NCBI GenBank assembly: GCA_032164245.1
Contig: JAVMKO010000021.1
Location: 11,104,285-11,168,284 of the forward strand
Reading direction: 5' to 3'
DNA: 64,000 nt
Origin: Sternotherus odoratus
Lineage: Eukaryota; Chordata; Testudines; Kinosternidae
Position numbers and translations under genes: made by a program. Numbering within the stretch: position 1 is the first letter of the stretch; every line of letters begins with the position of its first letter. Positions 17,172 to 30,800 of this stretch are shown in pieces. A model generated the notes under the pieces. The model did not search any database. It saw nothing but the letters and a program-made list of their open reading frames with translations, and was not told the DNA's origin.

Positions 17172-17287
17172 TAGAAGCCAAGGGCCTGGTTTTTAAAGGT
17201 ATTTAGGCAATGAGGCACTTAACATCCTGTGAGTTTTAGGCCCCTAGATACTGTTGAAAATGTCATTAGGCCTTTACAAACCTGGCC
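17172..17287. mobile_element. Short inverted-repeat element
   Basis: GGGCCTGGTTTTTAAAGG at the left pairs with CCTTTACAAACCTGGCCC at the right, around a middle containing TTTAGGCCCCTAGATAC. It belongs to a palindromic class also seen at 19491 and 62108. Confidence 0.6.
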
Positions 17288-17451
17288 CTACGCTTGTTAT
17301 GGAAAGAACTGTCTCTTACTAAGTGTATGGGCGCTTTGTTGTGTTGATTAAAAGAGATGATGTACAAGTGGCCCATTTGGGTCAAATTGGTTCTTTCTTG
17401 CCTTTCCCCGTGCCTTTCTTTCCTCTCCCATCTTTTCCCTGTCTTGTGTAT

Positions 17452-17572
17452 TTGGCTGTAAGCTCTTTGGGCCAATGAGCGACTCCTGCTAGGTGTATGT
17501 GCAGTGCATGGCCCAACAGGGCTTCTAAGTGCTACTATAATATAAATAATAATCATAGTATACAGAAACATC
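17452..17572 (+). repeat. L2/MIR-type 3' tail
   Basis: GCTGTAAGCTCTTTGGGCC, TGTATGTGCAGTGCATGGC, TTCTAAGTGCTACTATAAT and an AATAATAAT end are diagnostic of this tail class. Confidence 0.7.
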
Positions 17573-18059
17573 ATTATCAGAATGACTGTGAGAACCAGCA
17601 GCCACTATATCAATTCTATAATCCCAGACATATATGCTCTCAAAGGGCCAAACCCCAGTAAATTCCCTCACTGAGCAACATTCCTGTTTGGGGCCAATTG
17701 GAATTGGGGATGGTCAGCCCCTGAAATTAGCGACCACCTTGGAAGATTTAGCCCTAAAATAGGGGCTTTGATTTAAATCCGTCATGTGTGAAGTTCTCCA
17801 CACAGTCCTACATCAGGGGAGAGACACTTAATTAGTGTACCAAATTCATCCGTGATGTACGTGGAGCTGCACCAAACATCTGATTTCTGGGATATGGAAA
17901 AAAATATTATGAAAATGTTTCTGTCTCTTTTCAAACAGTTCTCTGAATACATATGGAAAAGGGATTTTGTTGCCCCCATTTCTGAAGCAAAATCACACCC
18001 AGAATTTAATGTATTTTAAAAAGAATTATCCCAGTTATATCTCTGGCCCTCGTATCTCA

Positions 18060-18220
18060 CAGAATGTGTTTATCCCTGCAACACCCCAGGAGGTTTACAG
18101 AGAGGAAACTGAGACACAAAGTGACCTGCCTTAAAGTCACTGTGCTGGAGCACAGAACTGATTTTGCATCCTGCCACGTCCCAAGCAACTGCCCTACCCA
18201 CTACACCATGCTTCCTCTTG
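18060..18220 (-). repeat. MIR-type SINE
   Basis: GAAACTGAGACACAAAGTGAC, then GCCTTAAAGTCAC, and TACCCACTACACCATGC (tRNA-derived head) give a nearly complete antisense copy. Confidence 0.65.
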
Positions 18221-18344
18221 TAAGTTTGAAAATCAGAAACAGCTCAACTTGGTCTTAGCTCTGGCTAAGTAGGTTAGTTCTTATTTTAGCCATCCAGACC
18301 AGCTGGCTTACTCATCCTCAGTGCTGTCTAGAAATTAGCAAATG

Positions 18345-18520
18345 GTGGTTGGACTGGAGAACTGGGAAACAGGAGCCCGAAGGTTCATCTATGACTGTGG
18401 CACTGAATTCATTTGCAGCCCTATGACCTCTCGGCCTCAGTTCTCCTATTTGCAAAACGGAGGGAAGAATCCTTATTTACCCAGCTGGTAGGGCTGTGGT
18501 GAGGATTAGTTCATAGACAG
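18345..18520 (+). repeat. MIR-type SINE
   Basis: GCCTCAGTTCTCCTATTTGC, AAAACGGAGGGAAGAATCC and GTGGTGAGGATTAGTTCAT match the MIR 3' core in plus orientation. Confidence 0.7.
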
Positions 18521-18846
18521 ACAGGAGAGCTGACTGAAAAAAAGAGGAAATATTTCCTTTTTAAAAACCCTTTCCTGATTTATTTCAGTTTCAAAATTTC
18601 ACATTTTCAGAGGAAGGTGGGTGAGTGGAGAGATTAGCCAGCTGTAGAGTTGGTTGAATGACGGGAAAAAATATCACCCAAAAATCGGGATTGTTTTGCA
18701 AACTTTAAAAAATGTGCCTAATAAATCGCCTGACTATAACAACACGCTCATAAGTGCTACTTTTCAGCGCTGGATATAAGGCCTGATGAAGGACCTGTCT
18801 GAAGTCAGTGGGAATTTTTCCACTGACTTCAGTGAGCACAGGATCA

Positions 18847-19065
<219 letters not shown>

Positions 19066-19490
19066 TCAGGTGAATGGTTTAATGAGCCTAGCTCTCTCCC
19101 TCGAGTTCCCTGCAGATAGTAAGGATGCTGATGTAGGATATATTAGTTCCTAGACTAATAGGGTCAGTAATTTATGTTCACAGTGAAGTTAGGGCTCATG
19201 AAAGTGGACAGTCTGGGAGACTGAAATCTACTTATGCAAGATTCCCCATGACACTCCCCAACTTACAAGCCTCAAACCTGCCCTGCAGGCATGAGGACAG
19301 CTCTATCTTCACAACCCAGTTGGGACTTGACCTCTCTGTATTGAGAGAGCCATCAAAGCCTTCAGTCAGATCCAGCTCAGACAGAAGCTTTCTGAAATGG
19401 GCACCAGAGCTGAGACCCAACAAACTCACTTCCCGCAGGCTAACAAACAGCTACCAGGCAGTAATGACTCTCAGTCACTAAGGACCAGGA

Positions 19491-19706
19491 TTACAAAGGT
19501 GTTTAGGCACCTACAGATGCATATTGGGGCCCAGTGGGAATTTAAGAAGTGACTATTTGTGTGGGATGCCTAACTCCCATTGGCTTTCAACAGGTATTAG
19601 CTGCCTAACTTGCTCAGATGCGTTAGTAAATCTCACTAGGCACCTACATGCCTTTGCAAGTCTGATGCTAGATGATCCTAAGGCAGTGGCTGTTATCAGA
19701 TTGCAT
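19491..19706. repeat. Palindromic reptilian repeat, ending in the shared block
   Basis: TTACAAAGGTGTTTAGGCACC near the left, CCTAACTCCCATTGGCTTTC in the middle and CACTAGGCACCTACATGCC near the right are imperfect inverted copies of one motif. The 37-base block shared with 16635 adjoins it at 19670-19706. Confidence 0.5.
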
Positions 19707-19929
19707 TTCTCACACCCTCTAAGGGCCTCACCCATTGATTTGACAAGGCATTGGATGAGCCCTTCCCAAGCTGGGTCCTATTCAGTGATCCAAAAGCAAA
19801 AAATCAGTTTCTCAAAAACATGAGCTCTCCAGTCTCTCTCCGACCTGCCACCTGCTGTCCACCTTGCTGGTTTTGTGGGAGATGATGTTCTTTTTCAGAT
19901 ATGGACTTCTTGTCTAGTAATTTTCCAGA

Positions 19930-20030
19930 CACCAAATAGTATTTCGTAGAGACAAAGTGGGTGAGGTGACATCTTTTATTGGACTAACTTCCACTGATGA
20001 GAGAGACAAGCCGATGTACACTTTTACATA
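19930..20030. repeat. Dispersed reptilian repeat piece
   Basis: GACAAAGTGGGTGAGGTGAC, ATCTTTTATTGGACTAACTTC and GATGAGAGAGACAAGCCGAT resemble a very common reptilian interspersed repeat. I do not know its class. Confidence 0.5.
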
Positions 20031-20674
20031 TACACTTTTTCTTTTTTAAGAACTACTGTAATTAGAATTTGCATTTAATTGAGCACATACTGAAGGGCAA
20101 GTCAAAGGCAAGCCAAGAGATCATACATAGAGAAGTACAAGTTAATAGAGCTGGGTTATCAAAGCTTATGCAGATAAAAGTCGATAGAAAATTTATATAT
20201 TTCCCTTCCCCTGCCCAGCTAGAGACTTGGCCAAAGTTAAACACTCAGGTTCACAAAGGGAACTAAAACACTGAGCCAGCCCCACAAATATTTTGTTTGC
20301 CAACTCCCTGCAAAAATCAAATAAAAACAAAACAAAACAAAAAAGCAGTCTCCTACTGAATTACAATTATTCTGGACAGCAAGTACCCTCTTCTCCCTTT
20401 AATGGAAAAGACAATAAAGTATCCGCCATGCTATATGCTGACTGGCATTAAACCATGGATGGTCAATTACTGAAATTATTTCTCAATACTTCAGCCCATC
20501 TGTAATTCAAACGCTTGCAAATATCACTTCCTGGCATCTCTTCTCCAAGAACAGAGAGGGAAAGAGACCTTTTAATTCCTAACAAGCTCTTTTCATTTCA
20601 TTTCTGTTTTCCACACTGGAAACTTTGAAGCACCAGGAGCTGCTTTGAAATCCATATCAGAACCTTTAATTCTA

Positions 20675-20739
20675 GTGTGTGTGTGTGTGTGTGTGTGTGT
20701 GCATGCGTGCGTGTGTGTGCGTGCGTGCGTGTGTGTGTG
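20675..20739 (+). repeat. TG/CG microsatellite
   Basis: A run of GT units is followed by GCATGCGTGCGTGTG-type variants. The alternating purine-pyrimidine character could favour Z-DNA. Confidence 0.95.
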
Positions 20740-21088
20740 GTCATCAGAGACATATTGGCATGGAGCTGTACTTACAAAACATCTACATTCAGAGTTCATT
20801 ACAGGGGCCTGATGTACTACACAGTCATTGATATACTGAAGATTCATAGACAGATCTGAACTTCTATAGCAAGAAATTCATTGTTCATTTCACTGCAAAG
20901 ACCTTTTGCTTCTACTATTTAAAGAATACATACGATTTTTGGTCTCAAAAATCAGGAGTGAAAAAAAGAAAGAAAAGAAACTAAATGCATCTCTACACTT
21001 TCTTTTTTCTTTTCTTTACATCTCACCATGAGACTTGTGGTAAAGAATTTTATTTCTGTTATTAGCAAATCAAAGCTTTTTGTGTTTG

Positions 21089-21112
21089 TATGTGTGTGTG
21101 TGTGTGTGTGTG
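21089..21112 (+). repeat. TG microsatellite
   Basis: About eleven TG units lie in the intron between Sushi3 and CUB4. Confidence 0.95.
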
Positions 21113-21596
21113 AAGAAAAACACCGGTTGTAGACAGATCTGAACTAATCAAAAATCCCATAATTTATTTGAAAAGAAAAAGTCACAGAATTAATCACTTG
21201 GTGATTATTTGGTTTGTGTAAGTTTCTAAGGAAGCTAAAGGATGCAGACAAGAGTCCAATGGTACAGAAATCACATGTGGAGCTGGAGATTAGAACTTTG
21301 GTCTTTCAGATCAAAATAACACAAGTGTCTGTGTGTGTGACAACAGCAGCCTCCTTTAAGATCCACTGTTGCAAAGCATTATGCATGAATTTAACTTTAT
21401 CCATGATGTGGCGCCCTTTGATGTCACTGGGGCTCTTCACAGCGTGCAAAGAACGTAAGAAAGCTTTGTGGGATTGGGGAAGTGGTGGTAGTTTCCTTCT
21501 CTCTAGGCTGCAGCCACTAGCGGGAGATTTCTCTTTCTCTCTCTCACTAACACAGGCACACACACACTGTTCAATGGTGTATTAGGATTTGATCTT

Positions 21597-21716
21597 GCTA
21601 GGATGCCCAGATTTTATAGGGACAGTCCTGATATTTGGGGCTTTTTCTTATATAGGTGCCAATAACCCCACACCCCCGTCCCGATTTTTCACACTTGCTA
21701 TCTGGTTACTCTAGAT
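21597..21716 (+). mobile_element. Non-autonomous DNA element (pair of 10224 copy)
   Basis: GGATGCCCAGATTTTATAGG, then GACAGTCCTGATATTTGGGG, CTTATATAGGTGCCAATAA, and CACTTGCTATCTGGTTACTC. The ends form imperfect inverted repeats. It matches the 10224-10350 copy in reverse orientation. Confidence 0.7.
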
Positions 21717-21740
21717 CTTGCAACTTGGTAAAGTCCTCTG

Positions 21741-22133
<393 letters not shown>

Positions 22134-22527
22134 TTAGCCGCTTCCCCACCCAACCTCTTGCCAATGGAGAAACAACCAGGTCAGACCCAAATCCAGGGTC
22201 TTCACTTCCACAGAGCCGCCTGGTGCTTGAGTCTACACCACTGAAGGCAACAGGACTTCAGTGGGAGCTGGCTCAAGAAGAGAAAGAACAGCACAGTGGG
22301 TCAGATGTTAGTCTCAAATGTAGGAGGGCGGAGTTCAAGTCCTTAATCAGGTACAGGCTGGGCAGCAGCATTGCAAGCTTCCCCACCAATGTGTCTGAAC
22401 CTTGGCATTTTGGGTGATGGTGTCCAGTTGCCCTGTCCTTTTAGGTTCCCAGACTCTGCGTCCAGGGATGCAAATGATACCAGTTAGGGCCAGCTGCACT
22501 GTTGGGTCCCTCAGGTAGCGAATGAGG

Positions 22528-22755
22528 GCTGGTCTACACTAGAAAGTTAAGTCAACCCAGCTACATTGCTTAAGGGGTCTGAAAAATTCACCCTCCTCAG
22601 AGACATAGTTAAGCTGACCTAAGCCCCAGTGTAGACAGTGCAAGGTCAATGGAAGAACCCTCTTTGTTGCTGCAGTAAATGTCTACACTACAGCGCCAGA
22701 AAGGCACAGCAGCATCTAGGTCACTGTAGTGTTTGTAATGTACACATAGTCTCTG
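22528..22755. mobile_element. hAT-like MITE pieces
   Basis: GGGCTGGTCTACACTAGAAAG and, about 100 bases on, CCCAGTGTAGACAGTGC are inverted termini. A second GTCTACACTACAG...CACTGTAGTG pair follows. This is likely one disrupted element or two adjacent ones. Confidence 0.6.
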
Positions 22756-22999
22756 ACTGCAAATTCGTTCCACGTAGGCAAAGAACTGCTATCAGACAGT
22801 GATGATTTGCGCTCTCCTCCAACCTGTACTGCATTTAAATCAGTCAACTAGGGGCTAACTCTGCCCCATTGCCACTCCCCTGAGCCAACCAGTCTCTCCG
22901 TAAGCACACGGTTTTCATGACTCCAACATCACCAACTCGAATGGTATTTTTCACTTGATAACAACAGGCAGAATGGGTTGCCTTATGATGAGGCTCTGT

Positions 23000-23190
23000 T
23001 CTGGGACTTCGGGGGCTGAAATTCTGGCCTCTGAATGAACTTGGGCTGGGCTAATAACTTCATCTCTCCTTGCCTCGGTTCCTCGCCTGCAAAGCAGAGA
23101 TGATAATGTTTCGTCCTCACAGCGGTGCTGTTAGGACAAAACCATTGACGTCTGTGAGGTGCTGAGACAATATGGGGGATGGGAGCCCTG
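23000..23190 (+). repeat. MIR-type SINE
   Basis: TTCTGGCCTCTGAATGAACTT, CCTTGCCTCGGTTCCTCGCC, GCAGAGATGATAATG and TGTGAGGTGCTGAGACAATA fit MIR core and tail. Confidence 0.65.
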
Positions 23191-23879
23191 CAAACACCTG
23201 CAATAACCCCCTTTACAACCTATCACTTTTGGAAGATTTGAAATTGCCTGAGAGAGTTTCCCTAAAGCTCCGGAAATGCTACACCATAAACAGCCAACAA
23301 AGGGCATGTGAGCACAGAGGAGCAATAAACTGACAGAATATGAAGAGTTTGAGGACCTGAGGCTAACACGAAGAGCACTTTAACCATGGTCTGCCATGAA
23401 ATATCTGACCTCAGTCATTACTGCTATTATAAAACAAAGGAAACAAAGTAATTACCTTTTTATGTATTGCAAAATTGAAAATGGAATTGCATGTACCCAT
23501 AGCTACAGGGTACTTTTCAGCACTGGCCTTTACCAGCAGTTAAAAACCAAGGCAATCAATCAGAAAGCAAGAATTTAGTCTTAATGTTCCATTAAGTTTA
23601 TAATTATGTGTACCATACCTGAAAGTTTTTGGTGTTCTTCGCTGGTTAGCACCATGTGAAAGGTGGCAGTACCCAGATCAATTGCACACCTGTGCTCTTA
23701 CAAGTGTAAGAGCATGTCTGACTGAGCGAGTTCCGGATTATGGCGGGAGCAGTCTTATCGGCACAGCACTAACTACAATCTGTGAAGACCACTTTCCGTT
23801 AAGAAAGGGGGAACATTTAGGTTGAATATAACAGTCTCCATTACCTTGTGTTCCCCGACTGTCTATTCAATGCATCTGT

Positions 23880-24008
23880 TGTCCCTTATCTTATCCTTAG
23901 GTTGCAGGCTCTTTCATTGGGGGAGGGGGGTGAAGAAATGGGTGTTTGTTACACGTTTGTACAGTGCCTACCACACTTCTTAGGTGCTAATGGAACATAA
24001 ATAAATAA
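23880..24008 (+). repeat. L2/MIR-type 3' tail
   Basis: GGTTGCAGGCTCTTTCATTGG, GTTTGTACAGTGCCTACCAC and a terminal AAATAAATAAC give the tail. A G-run lies inside. Confidence 0.65.
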
Positions 24009-24804
24009 CAAGGCCGCCCTTGCTAACTGTGGTATCTGCGGGACTGTGAAACTTAGAAACTTGGGCTCCATCCCTACTTTTTTATCCTGCCAACCAATGT
24101 CAAGAAAGGTAATGGTTGACAGATTTAGAAAAGATGAAAAGAAAGGGACAAACTCTTTTCTGGTATAAATGGGCAAGAAGAATTAGAGTGGATAGGATTC
24201 ATTTACAACAGCTGATAATTCGGCCTTAACACCTCTGCATACAGGGAGTAGCCAGCATGTGACATTCCCTTCCTCAGGAGTTCATGACATAAGAGACATG
24301 ATTGAGGGCAGAATGCTGCAGGCCTTTCCCTCAGTTCACCCTTAACAGCAATGCAGAGCTGCACAAGCAGAGGGGCCGGTATGCCCTTTCTTTTGAAGCC
24401 CCAAGTATTAGTCATTGCCCAAAGCAGGCCATTGTGCCTGAAGAGCCAATAGCCTCACGTGGCAAATGATTTCTCAAGACCTACATTTTTTAAAAAAAAT
24501 GGCTGATTTGCAGTCATCAGCAGGAAAGACGATTAATTTACCAGTGCCACTAACTGCTGTTGTAACTTGAATCATTTATCATTTCTGCTGGTAGGTTTAA
24601 TAATGTTCTTTGGAACATTACAGGGTAACATGAGTGTAAATTGCTATGGTAGTTTGCATTCACTTGAACACGGAAGGCCTGAATTTATGTGAAGCCATAC
24701 ATAATCCTGTCTGTTTCATTCCTTCACTGTATATAGTGTCTCTCTCATTGTCCTCATGGGCTCTGCATGCCTCCCAGTACGAGTGAATAATGAGAACACT
24801 GAAC

Positions 24805-24930
24805 ATTTATATGGAACCTTCCATTAAAAGATCTCAAAGCACTTCACAGGGTTTTTTTTTAAATCAACCAAACCTCTGTGAGATAAGCATTGATATGTAA
24901 CAGATGCAGAAACTGAGGCACATGAGATCC
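24805..24930 (-). repeat. MIR-type SINE
   Basis: GATCTCAAAGCACTTCACAGG, CCTCTGTGAGATAAGC and AGAAACTGAGGCACATGAG are the reverse complement of the MIR 3' half. Confidence 0.7.
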
Positions 24931-25009
24931 TGATGCCCAATCCCCTGCTCTCACCCTAGAACCTGCTTCCTTTCGGAACTGGGAAAATTACCCATCCCGT
25001 AGTTATTGT

Positions 25010-25205
25010 GTCAGCTGAGGACTTGGGAGACCCAGGTTCAATCTCCTGCTCCACTATAGACTTCCCACGTGACCTTAGGCAAGTCACTTAACTTCTCTTT
25101 GCCTCAGTTTCCCATCTGTGAGCAGGGATCATAGCACTGTCCTCTCTCACAGGATGGATTATGAGGATCAATGAGTGAATGATAGTGAGGTGCTCATGTG
25201 ATGCA
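25010..25205 (+). repeat. MIR-type SINE, well preserved
   Basis: CCCAGGTTCAATCTCCTGC, GTGACCTTAGGCAAGTCAC, TTTGCCTCAGTTTCCCATC and GGATTATGAGGATCAATGAG match nearly the full MIR. This is the clearest MIR in the window, about 315 bases 3' of nothing coding and 316 bases from the CUB3 donor. Confidence 0.85.
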
Positions 25206-25254
25206 GTGATGCAGGCCAGGTAAGAACCAGGTAAGAAAGACAGATTCCTCATTC

Positions 25255-25345
25255 ACTACTCTCAACACTAGACCACATGCATGTCCAGAGCCAGGAACCA
25301 GAACCTGCGACTCCTGTCTGAGTTCTGTGCCTTAGACCCAAAGGC
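25255..25345 (-). repeat. MIR-type SINE fragment
   Basis: ACACTAGACCACATGC, AGAGCCAGGAACCAGAACC and TCTGAGTTCTGTGCCTTAG suggest an antisense MIR head and core next to the sense copy at 25010. Confidence 0.5.
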
Positions 25346-25419
25346 CAACATTCTGACCTCTACTGCACCATCCGTCAATCCAAAATAACACCACTGATAT
25401 CGGAGTCACTCTGGACTCA

Positions 25420-25866
<447 letters not shown>

Positions 25867-27578
25867 TCAATCATGCAGCACACAGTTCCTATAACCCTGA
25901 ATTGCTACTCCCCGCCCCGCCCACCCACCCACCTCCATGCAAATTCAGAACCTTTTTGCTTCTCAAAGAATTTAGGATGGGAAGGGATCAGTGCTCCATT
26001 CACTGCTGGGCATCAGAGATTTATTTATAAAGGGGAGGAAGAAATATCTTCAATTGTAAAATATCTTCTGGTCCTTGGTTCTAAATGGTCAATAATTTCC
26101 CAGCCAGGGATTGCATTGTCCCCTTCTTTATACTGTAGGGAACCCCGAAGCTTTAAAGTCCCACCACTCCTGCAATGGATTTCATGTCCCCCGAGCCCTG
26201 CATAAAGTAGCGTGTGGTTTTTTTTTTTACAAGAACTCAGTGTTACCTAATGGAACTCACCCTGCAGGGGAGTTTGTACCTTGAAGGGTGAATTCCATTG
26301 AATAACATTGAGCTCAACCATCCCCTTTCCAGCAGGGCAGGGAGCATTTTAACGCTTGAGGGTGCTATTTGGGTGACATGACCATTTGCTAAATGCCGTT
26401 CTAACCTAAGCCCCAATGCTACAAATCCACATAACTCGATGCACATAAGCAGCCTCACTGAACTCAACCGCATTCTTCTTACGCATAGTATGACTCCCGC
26501 GTGCTAAATTTTTGCAGGTCGGGGCTACAAATTGCAAGCTCCTTGGAGGAAGGTGCTGTGGGCTCGATCCACCATTGGCCTGCCACTTCTGTAGTCATTT
26601 GCACCAAAACAATGTGGATATAAAACAGTGCCCTTGTGCTTTGATAGCTGCTTTGCAGTGGGCGCCATCACTTCCTAGCCACTTCCCAGAGAATAGGCCC
26701 AGTGACTGGATTTTCTCTGAAAAATGCCACATAGCAACATATGATTGGCCAAGCTCTAGGGTGCTGAGCGCGCTGGCCAGCTTCCTTTCCGTTAGGAATA
26801 AATCACTGAGTTTCACCGGACTAACATGATGTCAAGAGGAAGAATCACACTGGACTTCGGCCCCTATGAACATAATTTAGTGTGTGGGGTGGGGAGAAGG
26901 GGACCAGTGCAAATGAAAAATCCTCAGCCCTCCGGGGATGACTTTTCAACATAGGCTGTATTTTAGCTGTCAGGGTCCATTAGCTCTGAAATGCAATGAT
27001 CCTATCTAATTGATACCTACCTGACAATTGTTACGCTTTACGTACATCTTGCTTGCTCCTTTCCCCGCCCTCACCACATCGCCTGATATACATTTATTAA
27101 AAGCTATCATTCAATACACTTTTCACGCTAATTCCTGGCACGAGGCTGTAACTTGGAGAATAGCTTTGGGTCGGTATTTATACCATTATTTGCTCTGACG
27201 TTTGCCCTCCCTCAGTAGGAGCTTCCTTTATCTTCAATACCTAATGGTCTTAAATCAAATAAAATGCATATTACCGAGCATTACTGAGGCTAAGAGCTAT
27301 AAGCCATTTCCTGCTCCTGATAACAAAGAGAATAGGAGGCGGCTAGATTAAAGAGAAAAGAAACAAGCTGCAGTGTCTACCAAGGATTTGGTGTATGTAG
27401 GAATCTTTATTAAAAGGAATGCGGTCAAGGGTTTTTACAAATAACCCCCATTATAATGTGTCTGGGAATATCTTTGTATTAAAAAAACCCATGCCCACCC
27501 TCTGAAAAATCTGGAGAATCATTGCTATGGAAGTATGAGATAGGTGACTCCTATGTGGTCCTATAAATCCAAATAAGA

Positions 27579-27682
27579 CCATCTTTTTGTTCTGGGTTTG
27601 TACAGAACCTAGCACAATGAGGTCTTGTCCATGACCAGGGCTCCAAGGTGCTACAGTAAAACCAATAATGAATAATAATGTA
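27579..27682 (+). repeat. L2/MIR-type 3' tail
   Basis: GGGTTTGTACAGAACCTAGC, ACAATGAGGTCTTGTCC, AGGGCTCCAAGGTGCTAC and an AATAATAATG end are all present. Confidence 0.75.
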
Positions 27683-29319
27683 GGACCTATAACATTGTGC
27701 TCTGCTGACCCATGCAACCAGCAGCAGAAGTAAGTGGATATAAGTGGAGCAATGCTGAGTCACACCAGGGGCTAGATTATGGCCCACTTGCACACCTGAA
27801 CTGGTTACCCCCACTGTAGGTAGTGGGAGGGGGGAGGAAATAGCCCATGCAGAGTGGGTAGGAGTGGGCGGAGGTGGACCGGGCATGCTGGAAGACCGGT
27901 GCCATGCCAGGTATTGGGCTGATATAGGATACATTAGCCCTGGAGCAGTAGGGGGGAAAAAGGGATTCGAACTGTGCCTGAGAGTCACAGTCTTCTTCCT
28001 GATCTGCTTCTGGAATAAAGCAACTACACACTGTCTGATATGGCCCTGTATATTAATAGACATGCAAACTGAGAGTCCCTTTACTTAGCGAAACATTGAA
28101 GTACTGCAATATAAACGTTAAATAATGAGAAGAAGAAGAATCTCGAGAGATTGCAGTCCCCTGCCTCTGCCACTCTACATAGTAAAGAAACCAATCCAAA
28201 GAAAAATAATCTCCTCACGCAACAACAACAGCAAAGATAAAAGATTAGGTTAAAATACACCATAGGCAAACAAATGCAAGAGACGTGAGAAAGCCACTTC
28301 ATGGTCCAGATTAAAGACAGGCACGTGACACACTGGACATTTTCTTTTCTTTGGGGGAGGGGAGAAAGGGTGCAAAGGTAAAAATCAGATAAACCACTAG
28401 TTTATCCCACCCGACCCAGGTACACAGAGACCCACGCAGCAAATAGTAGTACATTCAGGTATAAGGAAAAATTAGGCTCAGATGCACCAGTGTAAACCAG
28501 CCATGATTGTTACTCCAGACAAATGTAAACAAGAGCAGAATTCAGCCCAGGAAATGGATCTTAAGGCACTGGAGACTTGATTTTCAAAGGCATTGAGCAG
28601 CCAGTCGGTAGTTGGTTAGGACCTCTGACAATCAGAATGTGCCGCAACAAGGCTAACAATAACACAATGTAATCATGAAGGCTTTGATTCGAGCTATCCT
28701 AACAGGCTGGATCCACTATTGGAACACCATACTTGCCAGTCTTCTAGTTAAACTGAGAGTCAAGAATCCAGAAGCTCAGGTTCTCATTGTGACTAAGAGC
28801 AACCCAGCACAGTGTCCGTTGGTCTTAAGTGCTTCCAAGCCAGGCCTGGAGACATTAAAGAAGTATGTGAAAAAAAACTGTTCAAGTCCCCACAGCGTTG
28901 TTATGGGTCTACAAAATTCCACTGCTGGGCAAAGACAGGCCTGGACAGTTTTTAAAGGCTACTTGAAGTTCTATCCCAAACGAAAGGTATCCGCTACAGA
29001 AACAAGTCGTATGATTTCTGCTTGACCTGTGCATACCAAAGCCAACTCCGTATAGATGGTAAGAGAGATACAACAACGGAAGGAGATGGTGTGGTATTGG
29101 ACGCCCCGCGACTTCCCTGCAGGAGGGACACCATACACCCACACTCAAACACAAAACAAGCACCCTCCTATTTCTATCGCACGGGTCTGGCCCACCAGTC
29201 AGAAACAGAGCAGTACATCTTCTTGAGGGGAAACGGGGGAAACCGAAACAGCCCTGTGGATCACAATAAGCAATGGATGGGGAGTGAACCACAGGACGAT
29301 AAACCCAACTTCAGCAAAG

Positions 29320-29440
29320 TACTTCAGCACAGGGTTGAGTTCATCCCTAGTCACCATGGCACTTAAGCACATGTTTAATTTAAGCTTGTGCCTAAAATCT
29401 CAGTGCTGAAGTGCTTTGATTAATTGGGGCCATAATGCAG
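29320..29440. repeat. Hairpin repeat family copy
   Basis: GCACTTAAGCACATGTTTAA, then TTTAAGCTTGTGCC and GCTGAAGTGCTTTGATTAAT, are inverted about a short centre. It is related to 21741 and 63318. Confidence 0.5.
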
Positions 29441-30539
29441 AACAAAGGCTTTGGATTCAGAACGGCAACTTAATTTTAAGGACAGGACGCTCTTACATGG
29501 CTGCATCTGCATAAGAAGGTTGTTAAAAATAGCTACAAATCCCACATGTACCTAGAGATCACAGTAATCCAAGAAACGGGTCCAAAGAGCTCGGGGGAGC
29601 AGACAGAGGAGTTAGAGCATTCCACCAATAATAAACCGTTTTGAACTTGACTCTGGTCCAGGGTGACCAAAAGTTGTTAATGGTTGTTAATGACACATGG
29701 TCTCACACAATTACACACACACACACACAATCACAATCACAAACCATGCCATCACTCAGCAATAACTAGTCTCACTCATGGCAATCTCTGTTGCCTGGAG
29801 GGGCCCAAAGCAGTCAGAGAAGAGGGACTTGGCAGGAGAGCTTGCCCTGCCAGTGTCCGCCCTCTGTTTGTTTGACTGGATAAAAGCAGATCTAGGGTTT
29901 CATCCCAGCACCTTTCCTGAGCACACAATGCAAAAAAGGCACCGTCCCAAAAACCGACAAATGACAAATGTCCTATTACTGGCTCAAAAGCCACTAAACA
30001 AACGGAGTCTATGAACAGACAAGCAACTAACATCCACAACAGGTATAACCTAGAAGAAGAGTCTGACCCCTTAGTAACGCTGTACACTCCATAGTCAATC
30101 AGCACTGCACAGAGGAAAAAGAATGATAAAGAGAAAACATTAGAAGAAGTGCATTAGAATAATTCCCAATGGAGAAAGGAAACACATGATTCCCTGGCTG
30201 TTAAAATGAGAAAACCCACAGTGCCTGTAAAGATCCAACTTCTGGAGTTTTGAACAACCCCATACGCCTTGAATAATGACCTGAAATTTGGAAGGAATGT
30301 GATTCCCTCTGCTTCACAGTATAAGCCAGCCACTAATGTGCGGCAGGGACAGGAAGAAATCTAGCCTCCTTCTATAGCTGCCCTTTGCATGGTTTTCTGT
30401 ACCATCCTCTTTAGAAACCTCTCTCATCAACTGTCACATGTCAGCAAATGGGAGTAAATTGGTCTAGGAAATTTAATGTACCTTTACGGAGTCTAATTAC
30501 ACACTACCTCTCAATTTTGCTCTTAGGCCTTCTAGTCTA

Positions 30540-30800
30540 CTCACAAATTTTGTACTGCTTTAGCTGTACTGGAATAGTTAGAGCACTGAAGTTATCCTAA
30601 TGTGGAAATATGCTGGCATAAAAGTATTTATACCTCTATAGCTTATTCCTGTACAGGAAGGGGAAAGCTATTCCAACCTCAACTCTTTCATACTAGTATA
30701 ACCACATCCACACTTACAGCTGTACTTGTATAACTATTTCAACATCACATCCTTCCCCAGAACAGTCAGACTGGGACAAAATCTGTGTGTTGACTAGGCC
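30540..30800. mobile_element. Possible hAT-like remnant
   Basis: Repeated CTGTACTGGAATAGTTA, ATAGCTTATTCCTGTACAGG and ACTTGTATAACTATTTC words and a terminal GACTAGGCCTTAG resemble a diverged hAT-type MITE. Its edges are uncertain. Confidence 0.4.

Noticed and set aside
20593..20859. His/Thr- and Cys/Val-repeat peptides on both strands
   Set aside because: They are translations of the TG microsatellite.
27551..28063. 170-codon minus-strand open frame
   Set aside because: It includes an L2-type tail in antisense and has no family signature.
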